This document shows positions 57,901-64,000 of a DNA stretch of 64,000 bases, piece after piece (within the stretch, counting starts at the first letter, position 1; each line of letters begins with the position of its first letter). This DNA is from Bacteroidota bacterium (lineage in GTDB: Bacteria; Bacteroidota; Bacteroidia; B-17B0; Aurantibacillaceae), in assembly GCA_020162035.1 (NCBI GenBank), contig JAIUNM010000010.1, forward strand, positions 1 to 64,000, written 5' to 3'. The position numbers and the translations under genes were made by a program. Below the pieces are notes generated by a model. It did no database searches, was not told where the DNA came from, and was given only the letters and a program-made list of their open reading frames with translations.

Positions 57901-58077
57901 AATAGAAACCAATTAGAAATTGATCTTAATCATTTATTATTTAGTTACATTCATATGAGTCTAAATAGAATATTTATGGGTAATTTTCGTTTAAACGAAT
58001 TCGTTACTTATGATTTGCTATTTAGATATTATACGTCTAAATTAGCTAAAGATAAAAAATCTAAACAACAGTTGTGA
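54958..58077 (+). CDS. LanB-like lantibiotic dehydratase
   Basis: 1039 residues, a full-length class I dehydratase rather than a split one. The N-terminal glutamylation domain has the conserved RCTPFGLFAGIG (residues 75-86). The C-terminal ~300 residues (from about 740: GSKWLYYKIYTG, INQWFFIRYNDPEHHIRLRLK) form the SpaB_C elimination domain. Known LanB enzymes transfer glutamate from Glu-tRNA to Ser/Thr and then eliminate it to give dehydroalanine or dehydrobutyrine. The precursor and cyclase lie directly upstream in the same operon. Confidence 0.94.
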   Translation: MIEDYTFFPQIVFRSPIQNKDGFEEVNFEDNKKFSESLYIANPLLHNELSREKESYKKEKIQNTLHKYKIRLCNRCTPFGLFAGIGVANWGDFSSIQLVGSIERVTKLDMNILCELTSLVSNQVEIIPHLKFYFNNSAYEIAGQLRYVEVIYKNNNRSYQISAIDFNPYLKKLQIILRNGEYIDKIVSQLTDETVSKDEALKYVDELIQSQVLVSEIEPFVTGKDYLSELIEQLKIINLRANNLNLMVIINYLIDINLTLKKIDSNKINEISIYEKLKANLKKLNLPLNQNDIFQTDFSHNITFGKISNSIQSKLGQTIISLNKLFPNLENQNLKKFKEAFIKRYDQQGIPILELFDKDLGMNYSSGNFNGINPLIDDLKINQNFPLDSQLIWNKTQEFLFKKLIKAIKNQEYTVKINHEEFNFLNLEEKNYFADTFAVMFSVLDSVNNKIILKSFGGSSATNLLGRFGHVNNQINDILKEIAFIEQKNNPDKIIAEIIHLPQSRLGNVIFRPAFREFEIPYLTKSNANITKQIELKDIIVYVRNNKIILYHKLLKKEVIPKLGNAHNYSHNSLPIYEFLCDIQNQNIKNYTSFNWGSLSREFDFLPRVEIDSVIVFSATWHFKKKDFLNFISLDEDKLVDNMNKFKTSNNLPDKVLFIEGDNELLFDLTNKISLSVFINTVKNKEQITIKEYLFDNTHSLIKNKEGKPHTNECLCIVSKKNKIVESNLLNNHYLTNMKNLNKKRVYTIGSKWLYYKIYTGVKHTDNILTEIISDIILKLERRKLINQWFFIRYNDPEHHIRLRLKCNNVTNISKIIFLINKEFQPIISTKKITNLILDTYIQELERYGSKNMENTERIFHIESQAVISALPLFRGENGHELRWKWAIVCVDRLISDFGLDFFQKHKLMEYLTITFGNEFNYKRKSVKIQLDNKFRKNKNLLNELFEKEKIFDAENEYLNVILKERSLALKKISEQIIVLKNRNQLEIDLNHLLFSYIHMSLNRIFMGNFRLNEFVTYDLLFRYYTSKLAKDKKSKQQL

Positions 58078-58103
58078 ATTATTTTTCCTAAAGGTAAATC
58101 TGT

Positions 58104-59894
58104 ATGCATAATTTCAATAATCAGGTAAAATTAAAAATATTTATTCTTACGACACTAATATCTAATATATTAGTTGGGCAAAAACTGTTTAAAAGCAACG
58201 ATAATTACAATATTCTAACAAACCAATTCACAAAGAGATTTGATGAAAGGAATGAAATTGGGATGATATACTTGTCCAATAAAATCAATGATACTTTAAT
58301 TGAAAAAATAACTATTATTGGGCAAACATGGGGATTTCTAAAATATTACCACCCTACCGTTGCAAATGGTTATTTTGATTGGGACTCAGTTTTAACTAAA
58401 TCATTAAAAGAAATAATTAGGTCAGATACAACAAATATTAATAAGATTATTCACAATTGGTTTAACTTGTTTGATTCCGATAAAAAGCTAAAAAGATTCA
58501 ATTTACAAAATGAGAAAACGAAATTAACGCCTGATTTCACTTGGTTAGATAATTCTTTATTAAATGATACAATTATAAAAAAACTAAATAACGTTAAAAG
58601 ATTAAAAAGAAACGGCAGAAACCGTTACGTAAAACTGAACCCAGGTATCCTAAATCCAAATTTTGATTCTGAACTTGAATACTCAGAAAAAAAAATTCCA
58701 GATTCATATTTACGATTACTTGGGTTAATTCGTTACTGGAATATCATACAATATTTCTATCCTTATCGCAATTTGATAGATCAAAATTGGAATGATATTT
58801 TACCAGAGTTTATACCTGTTTTTTTCAACAGTTCCAGTGAAATTGAATATAAATTGGCAATTCTCACTTTAATTTCAAGAGTTAAAGATTCACATGCTCA
58901 ACTTTATGGAAATGATGAAACAATAGCACAATATAAAGGATTAAAAATCGCCCCTTTAAATGTTAGATTTATTGAAAGTAAACTTGTAGTTACAGGTTAC
59001 AAAGATAACTTAGGCGAAACATCTGGTTTGAAAATAGGTGACATTATCGATAGTATTAACGGGGAAAGTATTAAAGAGCTATTGAATGAAAGACTTGCAA
59101 TTACTTCTGGATCGAATTATAAAACTCAGCTTAGAAACTTATGCAGCAATCTTCTCCGCACAAATGATTCTAGTTTAATTATTGTTGCAAATAGAAATAC
59201 CACAGTTAAAAAAATTAATGTTTCTTGTTATCCTATAAGTAAATTTTCTACTAATGATAAAATAATTAAAAAAGATACATGCTATAAATTAATAAACTCC
59301 AATATTGCTTATTTAAACGTTGGTTCCATAAAAAAAGACTATTTAAATTTATTTATGCCTGATATACTTAAAACTAAAGGCCTAATTATAGATTTAAGGG
59401 TTTATCCATCGGATTTTATTGTTTTTCATCTTGGCAGGTATTTTTTTCGTCATCCAAAGAATTTCGTAAAATTCACTAATGGTAGTATTCAAAACCCAGG
59501 CTATTTTACATACTCAAAAAAATTAAAAGTAGGCATTAAAAACAAAAATTATTATAAAGGCAAAGTCGTAATTTTAATTGACGAAAACACTCAAAGTTCC
59601 TCAGAATATCACGCTATGGCATTTAAAACGGCTTCTAATTCAATTACAATAGGAAGTTCTTCTGCCGGTGCAGATGGTAACATCTCAATTCTTTCACTTC
59701 CTGGGGGGGTTAAAACAATGATTAGTGGGATAGGTGTATATTATCCTGATGGTACAGAAACGCAAAGAATTGGAATTAAACCTGATATTGAGATACACCC
59801 ATCCATAAAAGGAATAAGTGAACAAAGAGATGAAATACTTGAGAAAGCAATTGAAATTATTGAAAATTCTAATTCTGCAGGCCATCCAAATTAA
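58104..59894 (+). CDS. S41 family peptidase in the lanthipeptide operon
   Basis: 596 residues with an N-terminal hydrophobic export signal (KIFILTTLISNILVGQ). A PDZ-like region lies near residues 280-340 (GLKIGDIIDSINGESI), followed by the S41 catalytic domain with the Ser-rich nucleophile loop TQSSSEYHAMAF (Ser498-Ser500, Glu501). The strand after it reads IGSSSAGADGN, the tricorn-like variant, not the Gly-Lys-Gly of CTP-type enzymes. It starts 26 bp after lanB. A role in trimming the exported peptide is inference from position; S41 peptidases also do unrelated envelope work. Confidence 0.88.
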   Translation: MHNFNNQVKLKIFILTTLISNILVGQKLFKSNDNYNILTNQFTKRFDERNEIGMIYLSNKINDTLIEKITIIGQTWGFLKYYHPTVANGYFDWDSVLTKSLKEIIRSDTTNINKIIHNWFNLFDSDKKLKRFNLQNEKTKLTPDFTWLDNSLLNDTIIKKLNNVKRLKRNGRNRYVKLNPGILNPNFDSELEYSEKKIPDSYLRLLGLIRYWNIIQYFYPYRNLIDQNWNDILPEFIPVFFNSSSEIEYKLAILTLISRVKDSHAQLYGNDETIAQYKGLKIAPLNVRFIESKLVVTGYKDNLGETSGLKIGDIIDSINGESIKELLNERLAITSGSNYKTQLRNLCSNLLRTNDSSLIIVANRNTTVKKINVSCYPISKFSTNDKIIKKDTCYKLINSNIAYLNVGSIKKDYLNLFMPDILKTKGLIIDLRVYPSDFIVFHLGRYFFRHPKNFVKFTNGSIQNPGYFTYSKKLKVGIKNKNYYKGKVVILIDENTQSSSEYHAMAFKTASNSITIGSSSAGADGNISILSLPGGVKTMISGIGVYYPDGTETQRIGIKPDIEIHPSIKGISEQRDEILEKAIEIIENSNSAGHPN

Positions 59895-59946
59895 GTGCAC
59901 CCAAGATTTAGACTTTTTAATTTTTGTTTTAAATGCCAAGTAAAAA

Positions 59947-60954
59947 TCAATCATTCATGCTCATCCAAAGCATATCCTTGAGCAACTGAATATTTTTACC
60001 GGTAGCGCTTGAAATAAAAATAACTTCTGTTTTATTTTTCCCTCTTAATTTTTTAAAAATATCTTTACGCATTTCATCTTCTAATTCATCATCTAATAAA
60101 TCAGATTTTGTAACAGCTAAAACTCTTTTTTTATCTAACAATTCAGGATTAAATTTTTTTAATTCTTTTAATAATATTTTATATTCTTCAACCACATCAG
60201 TTGTATCGCAAGCAACCATAAAAAGCAGCATAGAGTTGCGTTCTATATGTTTTAAAAAGCGTAAACCTAAACCTTTGCCTTCGCTTGCTCCTTCTATAAT
60301 ACCAGGAATATCTGCCATTATAAAACTTTTATAATTACGGTATTTTACAATGCCTAAATTTGGTACAAGTGTTGTAAATGGGTAATTTGCAATTTCGGGT
60401 TTTGCGGCGCTTACAACAGATAGTAAAGTTGATTTACCAGCATTTGGGAAGCCAACTAAACCAACATCGGCTAATACTTTTAACTCTAAAATTTTCCACT
60501 CAACTTTTCCGGTTTCACCAGGTTGTGCAAATTTAGGGGTTTGTAAGGTTGGGCTTTTAAAATTAGCATTACCTAAACCTCCTCTACCTCCTGCAACAAA
60601 AACAACCTCTTGGCCATCTTCTGTTATTTCAAATTCAATTTCACCGGTTTCTGCATCTCGTGCAATTGTACCTAAAGGCACTTCTAAAATTTCATCTACA
60701 CCTTGCTTGCCGCTACTGTTTGCGCTTCCTCCATTTTCTCCTTCACTTGCAATAACATGTTTACGGTATTTTAAATGAATTAACGTCCACAGTTGTTTAT
60801 TGCCTTTTAATATTATATGTCCACCTCTGCCTCCATTTCCTCCATCTGGGCCACCCATTGCAGTAAACTTATCTCTATGAAAATGCATAGAGCCAGCACC
60901 GCCTTTACCTGAGCGGCAACAAATTTTTACGTAATCAACAAAATTAGTATCCAA
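59947..60954 (-). CDS. obgE: Obg family GTPase
   Basis: 335 residues starting at TTG (giving [16 protein letters not shown]). The glycine-rich Obg domain comes first ([31 protein letters not shown]), then the G domain with G1 GFPNAGKST, the G2/G3 region [16 protein letters not shown] and the TKSDLL motif. It acts in ribosome assembly and stress control. The C-terminal OCT domain is absent, as is normal at this length. It is downstream of adk, 11 bp apart. Confidence 0.96.
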   Translation of the reverse strand: MDTNFVDYVKICCRSGKGGAGSMHFHRDKFTAMGGPDGGNGGRGGHIILKGNKQLWTLIHLKYRKHVIASEGENGGSANSSGKQGVDEILEVPLGTIARDAETGEIEFEITEDGQEVVFVAGGRGGLGNANFKSPTLQTPKFAQPGETGKVEWKILELKVLADVGLVGFPNAGKSTLLSVVSAAKPEIANYPFTTLVPNLGIVKYRNYKSFIMADIPGIIEGASEGKGLGLRFLKHIERNSMLLFMVACDTTDVVEEYKILLKELKKFNPELLDKKRVLAVTKSDLLDDELEDEMRKDIFKKLRGKNKTEVIFISSATGKNIQLLKDMLWMSMND

Positions 60955-60965
60955 TTTAAAACAAC

Positions 60966-62132
60966 TTACTTTTTCTTTTTACCAACTTTTTTATTTAACT
61001 TTTTTGGTAATGCTTTTTTAGCAACAACCTTTTTAACTACTTTTTTAGCAATTTTTTTAGTAGCTTTTTTAATTTTTGAGATTGGTTTTTTAATTATTTT
61101 TTTTGAAGCAGCCTTTTTTATTGGCTTTTTAGCAACAACTTTTTTAACTACTTTTTTGCTTATCTTTTTAGCTGTTTTTTTAGGAATAGATTTTTTAACT
61201 ACTTTTTTTACCGCTTTTTTAATTGGTTTTTTAGCTACAGCTTTTTTAACGCTTTGTTTTTTCTTTACAACAGTTTTTGTTTTTTTAGAACTAGCCTTTT
61301 TAACTGGTTTTTGTTTAACAGAAGTTTTAACTACTTTTTTCACAACAGGTTTTTTTGTTTTTAAACTAGCACCAACATTTTTAGGCGATTTTTTGGTTTT
61401 TGTTTCTGCTAATTCTTCTGCTTCAGCGCGTTTAATTGCGTCTATTTCAAGTAGTAATTCAGGTTCAATATCTTTTGCTACATCAAAATCTTTTATTGTT
61501 AAATCTAAATGTTCAATATCCGATTCAAGATGAGTTAATTCCATTTCTGCTTTAATAAAAATAATTCTATCAGCAATATTGTTAAAAATTTCAGTAACAG
61601 AACCTATTCCATTAATACTATGAAATTTACCTTGCTCGTTATAATAATTTTTTAACGGCAAAGTTTTATTATTGTACTCTTGAATTCTAGTTCTAATAAT
61701 TGTTTCGTCTTGGTCATCTGTTCTTCCACTATCTTTACCTCTATTTAATAATCGTTTAACTAACTCTTCATTATCCACTTCAAGTGCAACCATTGCACTT
61801 ATGCCAGTACCTTTTTTTTGCAATAAATCATCTAAGGCTTCTGCTTGTATTGCAGTTCTTGGGAATCCATCAAAAATAAACCCTTTTGCAGTTGGATTTG
61901 CATCTAATTTATTTTCTATCATTCCAATTACAATTTCATCACTAACTAATTGGCCACTATCCATAACAGATTTAGCTTGTTTTCCTAATTCTGTGCCGTT
62001 TGCAATTTCGTTTCTTAAAATATCGCCAGTGCTTAAATGCACTAAATTATATTTATTAATTAAATTTTCTGATTGTGTGCCTTTGCCTGCTCCTGGAGGG
62101 CCAAACAACACTAAATTCAACATTTTTTCCAT
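60966..62132 (-). CDS. adk: Adenylate kinase with lysine-rich C-terminal extension
   Basis: 388 residues, about twice the normal size. Residues 1-195 are a complete Bacteroidota-type Adk: P-loop [47 protein letters not shown] and the ADP-binding [15 protein letters not shown]; the short LID lacks zinc Cys. Residues ~198-245 are acidic ([24 protein letters not shown]). Residues ~246-388 are a basic tail made of KKxxxKK and PKK/AKK repeats, about 65 Lys in 145, like histone H1 or Hc1 tails. It is one open frame with the Adk part. The tail may bind nucleic acid; this is inference. Part of hpt-adk-obgE. Confidence 0.93.
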   Translation of the reverse strand: MEKMLNLVLFGPPGAGKGTQSENLINKYNLVHLSTGDILRNEIANGTELGKQAKSVMDSGQLVSDEIVIGMIENKLDANPTAKGFIFDGFPRTAIQAEALDDLLQKKGTGISAMVALEVDNEELVKRLLNRGKDSGRTDDQDETIIRTRIQEYNNKTLPLKNYYNEQGKFHSINGIGSVTEIFNNIADRIIFIKAEMELTHLESDIEHLDLTIKDFDVAKDIEPELLLEIDAIKRAEAEELAETKTKKSPKNVGASLKTKKPVVKKVVKTSVKQKPVKKASSKKTKTVVKKKQSVKKAVAKKPIKKAVKKVVKKSIPKKTAKKISKKVVKKVVAKKPIKKAASKKIIKKPISKIKKATKKIAKKVVKKVVAKKALPKKLNKKVGKKKK

Positions 62133-62141
62133 ATTATTTAT

Positions 62142-62678
62142 TTAAGCTAAAACGTATATTTCTTTTAAATTTCTACCTAATCCATCATAATCTAAACCAT
62201 ATCCAACAACAAAATCGTTAGGAATTTCTATTCCAACGTAATCAATTTTTCTTTCTTTTTTATAAGCATCTGGTTTAAGTAAAGCAGTTACAATTTTTAT
62301 TTGTTTTACATTTTTTCTTTGTAAAACTACTTCTAATTTTTCAATTGTGGTTCCAGTATCTACAATATCTTCAACAACTACTATTGTTCTGTTACTTAAA
62401 TCTTCGCTTAATCCTATTAATTCTGAAACAGTACCTGTGCTTGATGTACCATGATAACTAGCTAATTTAATAAACGAAATTTGACAAGGTATTGTAATTT
62501 CTTTTAATAAATCTGAGGCAAACATAAATGAACCATTTAGTACAACTAAAAAAATTGGAAATTCATTTTCTAAATCGGTATTAATTTTTTTTGCTAAATT
62601 TTTTACAGCAAAAGCAATTTTATTTTCGTCCAAATAAGGTTTAAATTGTTTATCTTTTAATGTAACTAAGTTGCTCAT
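62142..62678 (-). CDS. hpt: Hypoxanthine phosphoribosyltransferase
   Basis: 178 residues from the ATG at 62678; the TTG three codons earlier is less likely. Purine salvage enzyme transferring phosphoribose from PRPP to hypoxanthine or guanine. The PRPP motif VVVEDIVDTGTTIEKL is intact, with FLVVLNGSFMFASDLL, SYHGTSSTG and the C-terminal DFVVGYGLDYDGLGRNLKEIYVL. Upstream gene of the hpt-adk-obgE run, 9 bp from adk. Confidence 0.95.
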   Translation of the reverse strand: MSNLVTLKDKQFKPYLDENKIAFAVKNLAKKINTDLENEFPIFLVVLNGSFMFASDLLKEITIPCQISFIKLASYHGTSSTGTVSELIGLSEDLSNRTIVVVEDIVDTGTTIEKLEVVLQRKNVKQIKIVTALLKPDAYKKERKIDYVGIEIPNDFVVGYGLDYDGLGRNLKEIYVLA

Positions 62679-62730
62679 TTTAAGCAAATATACGTGTTTT
62701 AATTAAACCAAAATCAATCTATAACAAAAA

Positions 62731-62754
62731 AGCCGATTCATTTCTGAATCGGCT
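62731..62754 (-). terminator. Terminator of the T9SS cargo gene
   Basis: AGCCGATTCA (62731-62740) pairs perfectly with TGAATCGGCT (62745-62754) around TTTC. An A run before the stem gives a T run on the minus strand. It separates the T9SS cargo gene upstream from hpt. Confidence 0.9.
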
Positions 62755-62774
62755 ATAAAAAACAAACTTAATTT

Positions 62775-64000
62775 TTATTTATTTAAAACTATTCGTTTAA
62801 CTATTTTTTCGTTTCCATTATTTATAGTTACAAAGTAAACACCGTTGCTATAATTTTTTAAATCAAGGTTAAACACCTCGTTAGTTACATTATTATGTTT
62901 ACTTGACCCCATTAATTGTCCCATTACATTGTTTATAGTAACCTCTATTGTTTGGTTAGTAGCAAACGTTGTAATTAAACTTAATTCGCCATTACTTGGG
63001 TTAGGATATAACATTACAGAATTTGAAAACTCTGTAGTTTTTATTCCACTTGGTGTACCACATTGCATAATTGGTAAAATAGCTAAATTAGCATTAAAAC
63101 CCCAAGCGGTTTTCATTTCGTACCAAGCTTGTGCCGCAGGAACCCCTGTCCATTTTTCGTACCCTCTGCTAACAGCAGTACTAACACCTGCATTAAATAC
63201 AACTGCTGTATCTCCAGTTCCTGTAGGTAAAACAAGTGATGCAAAAAATCCACCTGATGAAGGTGCTGAAACAGGCGTACCAAAATTAAAACGATAAGGT
63301 TTAATTATTGGTGTAGAAAATGCTAAAGCAGGATTACCGCAGTAACTAACGTTAGTTTGAGAAGTAACTGCCATAATTGAACCTAATGTTGTACTAGTGA
63401 ATCCTATTGATGAATTAGGCACAATGCCTGAAGGTGCTCCAGTAAATGTAGTTGATGTAGAATTATATATTCTCATACCAACAGATGAAGATGCATTTCC
63501 ACCAGTACCTCTTGAACCATTATTAAAAAATAAAACCATTACACCTGTAATTTCAGGTGTGGTAATTGCACTATAATCTGCATTGGTATAATATTCTGCT
63601 TTTTCTAAATCTCCATAACAGTTACTACCTGCAATGTATCCTGCATTTGGACTACAACCTGGAGTGCTTCCATCTGCCCCGCCTTTAAATACATTTAAAG
63701 TATCTGCATTAGAAAAATGAGATAAAGTATCATCACAATTAGGTGTAACACTACAATTTGAAATTACAATTGCATTAAAATCTGTGTTTGACCCTAATGA
63801 ATTTGTAGCAACAACAGAAATTGTATAAGAACCCGGTGTTGTAAAGTTAATACTTGGATTTGTTGCCGTATTGTTTGGACTAAATGAAACACCTGAAGAA
63901 GGGCTTGAACTCCAAACATAAGTAGGATTTGGATTACCATTAGATGAGTTATTAGTTGCAATTGATGTATTTATGCAACCATTTGCAGGAATACTAAAAT
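62775..64000 (-). CDS. Secreted T9SS type A cargo protein (5' end outside window)
   Basis: Partial: the frame is open from the stop at 62775 to the window edge, at least 408 codons, so the Met near 63539 is internal. The visible N-terminal part is PKD-like (NPTYVWSSSPSSGVSF, INFTTPGSYTISVVATNSLG). A Cys-containing domain follows (SVTPNCDDTLSHFSNADTLNVF, GSNCYGDLEKAEYY), then a beta-rich region. The C-terminal ~75 residues (VMLYPNPSNGELSLI, TINNVMGQLMG, NLDLKNYSNGVYFVTI, IVKRIVLNK) are a type A T9SS sorting domain. The middle domain was not identified. Confidence 0.88.
   Translation of the reverse strand, partial: FSIPANGCINTSIATNNSSNGNPNPTYVWSSSPSSGVSFSPNNTATNPSINFTTPGSYTISVVATNSLGSNTDFNAIVISNCSVTPNCDDTLSHFSNADTLNVFKGGADGSTPGCSPNAGYIAGSNCYGDLEKAEYYTNADYSAITTPEITGVMVLFFNNGSRGTGGNASSSVGMRIYNSTSTTFTGAPSGIVPNSSIGFTSTTLGSIMAVTSQTNVSYCGNPALAFSTPIIKPYRFNFGTPVSAPSSGGFFASLVLPTGTGDTAVVFNAGVSTAVSRGYEKWTGVPAAQAWYEMKTAWGFNANLAILPIMQCGTPSGIKTTEFSNSVMLYPNPSNGELSLITTFATNQTIEVTINNVMGQLMGSSKHNNVTNEVFNLDLKNYSNGVYFVTINNGNEKIVKRIVLNK

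Noticed and set aside
61156..61533. Phe/Leu-rich + strand frame over the adk tail, resembling a membrane protein
   Set aside because: AAA/AAG lysine codons read as TTT/CTT on the other strand; hydrophobicity is an artefact of the lysine-rich tail.

Overview
The window is AT-rich chromosomal DNA from a member of the phylum Bacteroidota. The main evidence is the set of type IX secretion (T9SS) signatures. There are two gliding-motility-associated type B C-terminal domains (42-3515, 4519-8436), two PorP/SprF partners, and type A-like C-terminal sorting domains on an endonuclease and on a protein cut by the right edge. A TTG-N20-TAnnTTTG promoter, an archaeal-type ProRS and the hpt-adk-obgE block fit the same phylum. 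I cannot place it to genus; the gene set looks like Flavobacteriia or a close relative.

Layout. 1-11551: two adhesin + PorP/SprF pairs and an OmpA/PD40 protein, all on the + strand and nearly overlapping, forming a surface adhesin and export cluster. 11564-15898: a SpoIIE-type phosphatase, a FadL-like porin and a repeat-rich lipoprotein on the - strand. 16014-24854: housekeeping genes (proS, pheT), a membrane protein, a secreted endonuclease I and rfbB. 24878-32331: surface polysaccharide genes (glycosyltransferase, flippase, two Wzz-like proteins, O-antigen ligase/polymerase). 32340-32570: a tRNA-Ala(GGC) gene and a duplicated tRNA 3' fragment carrying a 20-bp palindrome. 32618-49895: mostly ordinary metabolism and envelope genes (EVE protein, thiL, metK, purS, class V aminotransferase, YceH-like protein, Rieske protein, dapB, BrkB-like protein) plus a 1179-residue secreted or outer-membrane protein I do not recognise.

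50078-59894 looks like an accessory island. An XRE-type regulator has a well-formed promoter and a palindromic operator candidate. It is followed on the opposite strand by three genes that share a repeated domain of about 125 residues, and then by a tight class I lanthipeptide operon: a 77-residue precursor with five cysteines, a LanC-like cyclase with its three expected Cys/Cys/His zinc ligands, a full-length LanB dehydratase and an S41 peptidase. No dedicated exporter or C39 protease is present. This is the best candidate for an undescribed system: a Bacteroidota lanthipeptide that may be linked to a family of repeat-domain proteins.

59947-62678 is the obgE-adk-hpt block. Its adenylate kinase carries a C-terminal extension of about 190 residues whose last ~145 residues are close to half lysine, resembling a histone H1 tail. 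The window ends inside a T9SS cargo gene whose reading frame stays open to base 64000.

Two sites in the window hold the same 20-21 bp palindrome, and each has an uninterrupted homologous sequence elsewhere in the window, giving two filled/empty site pairs.
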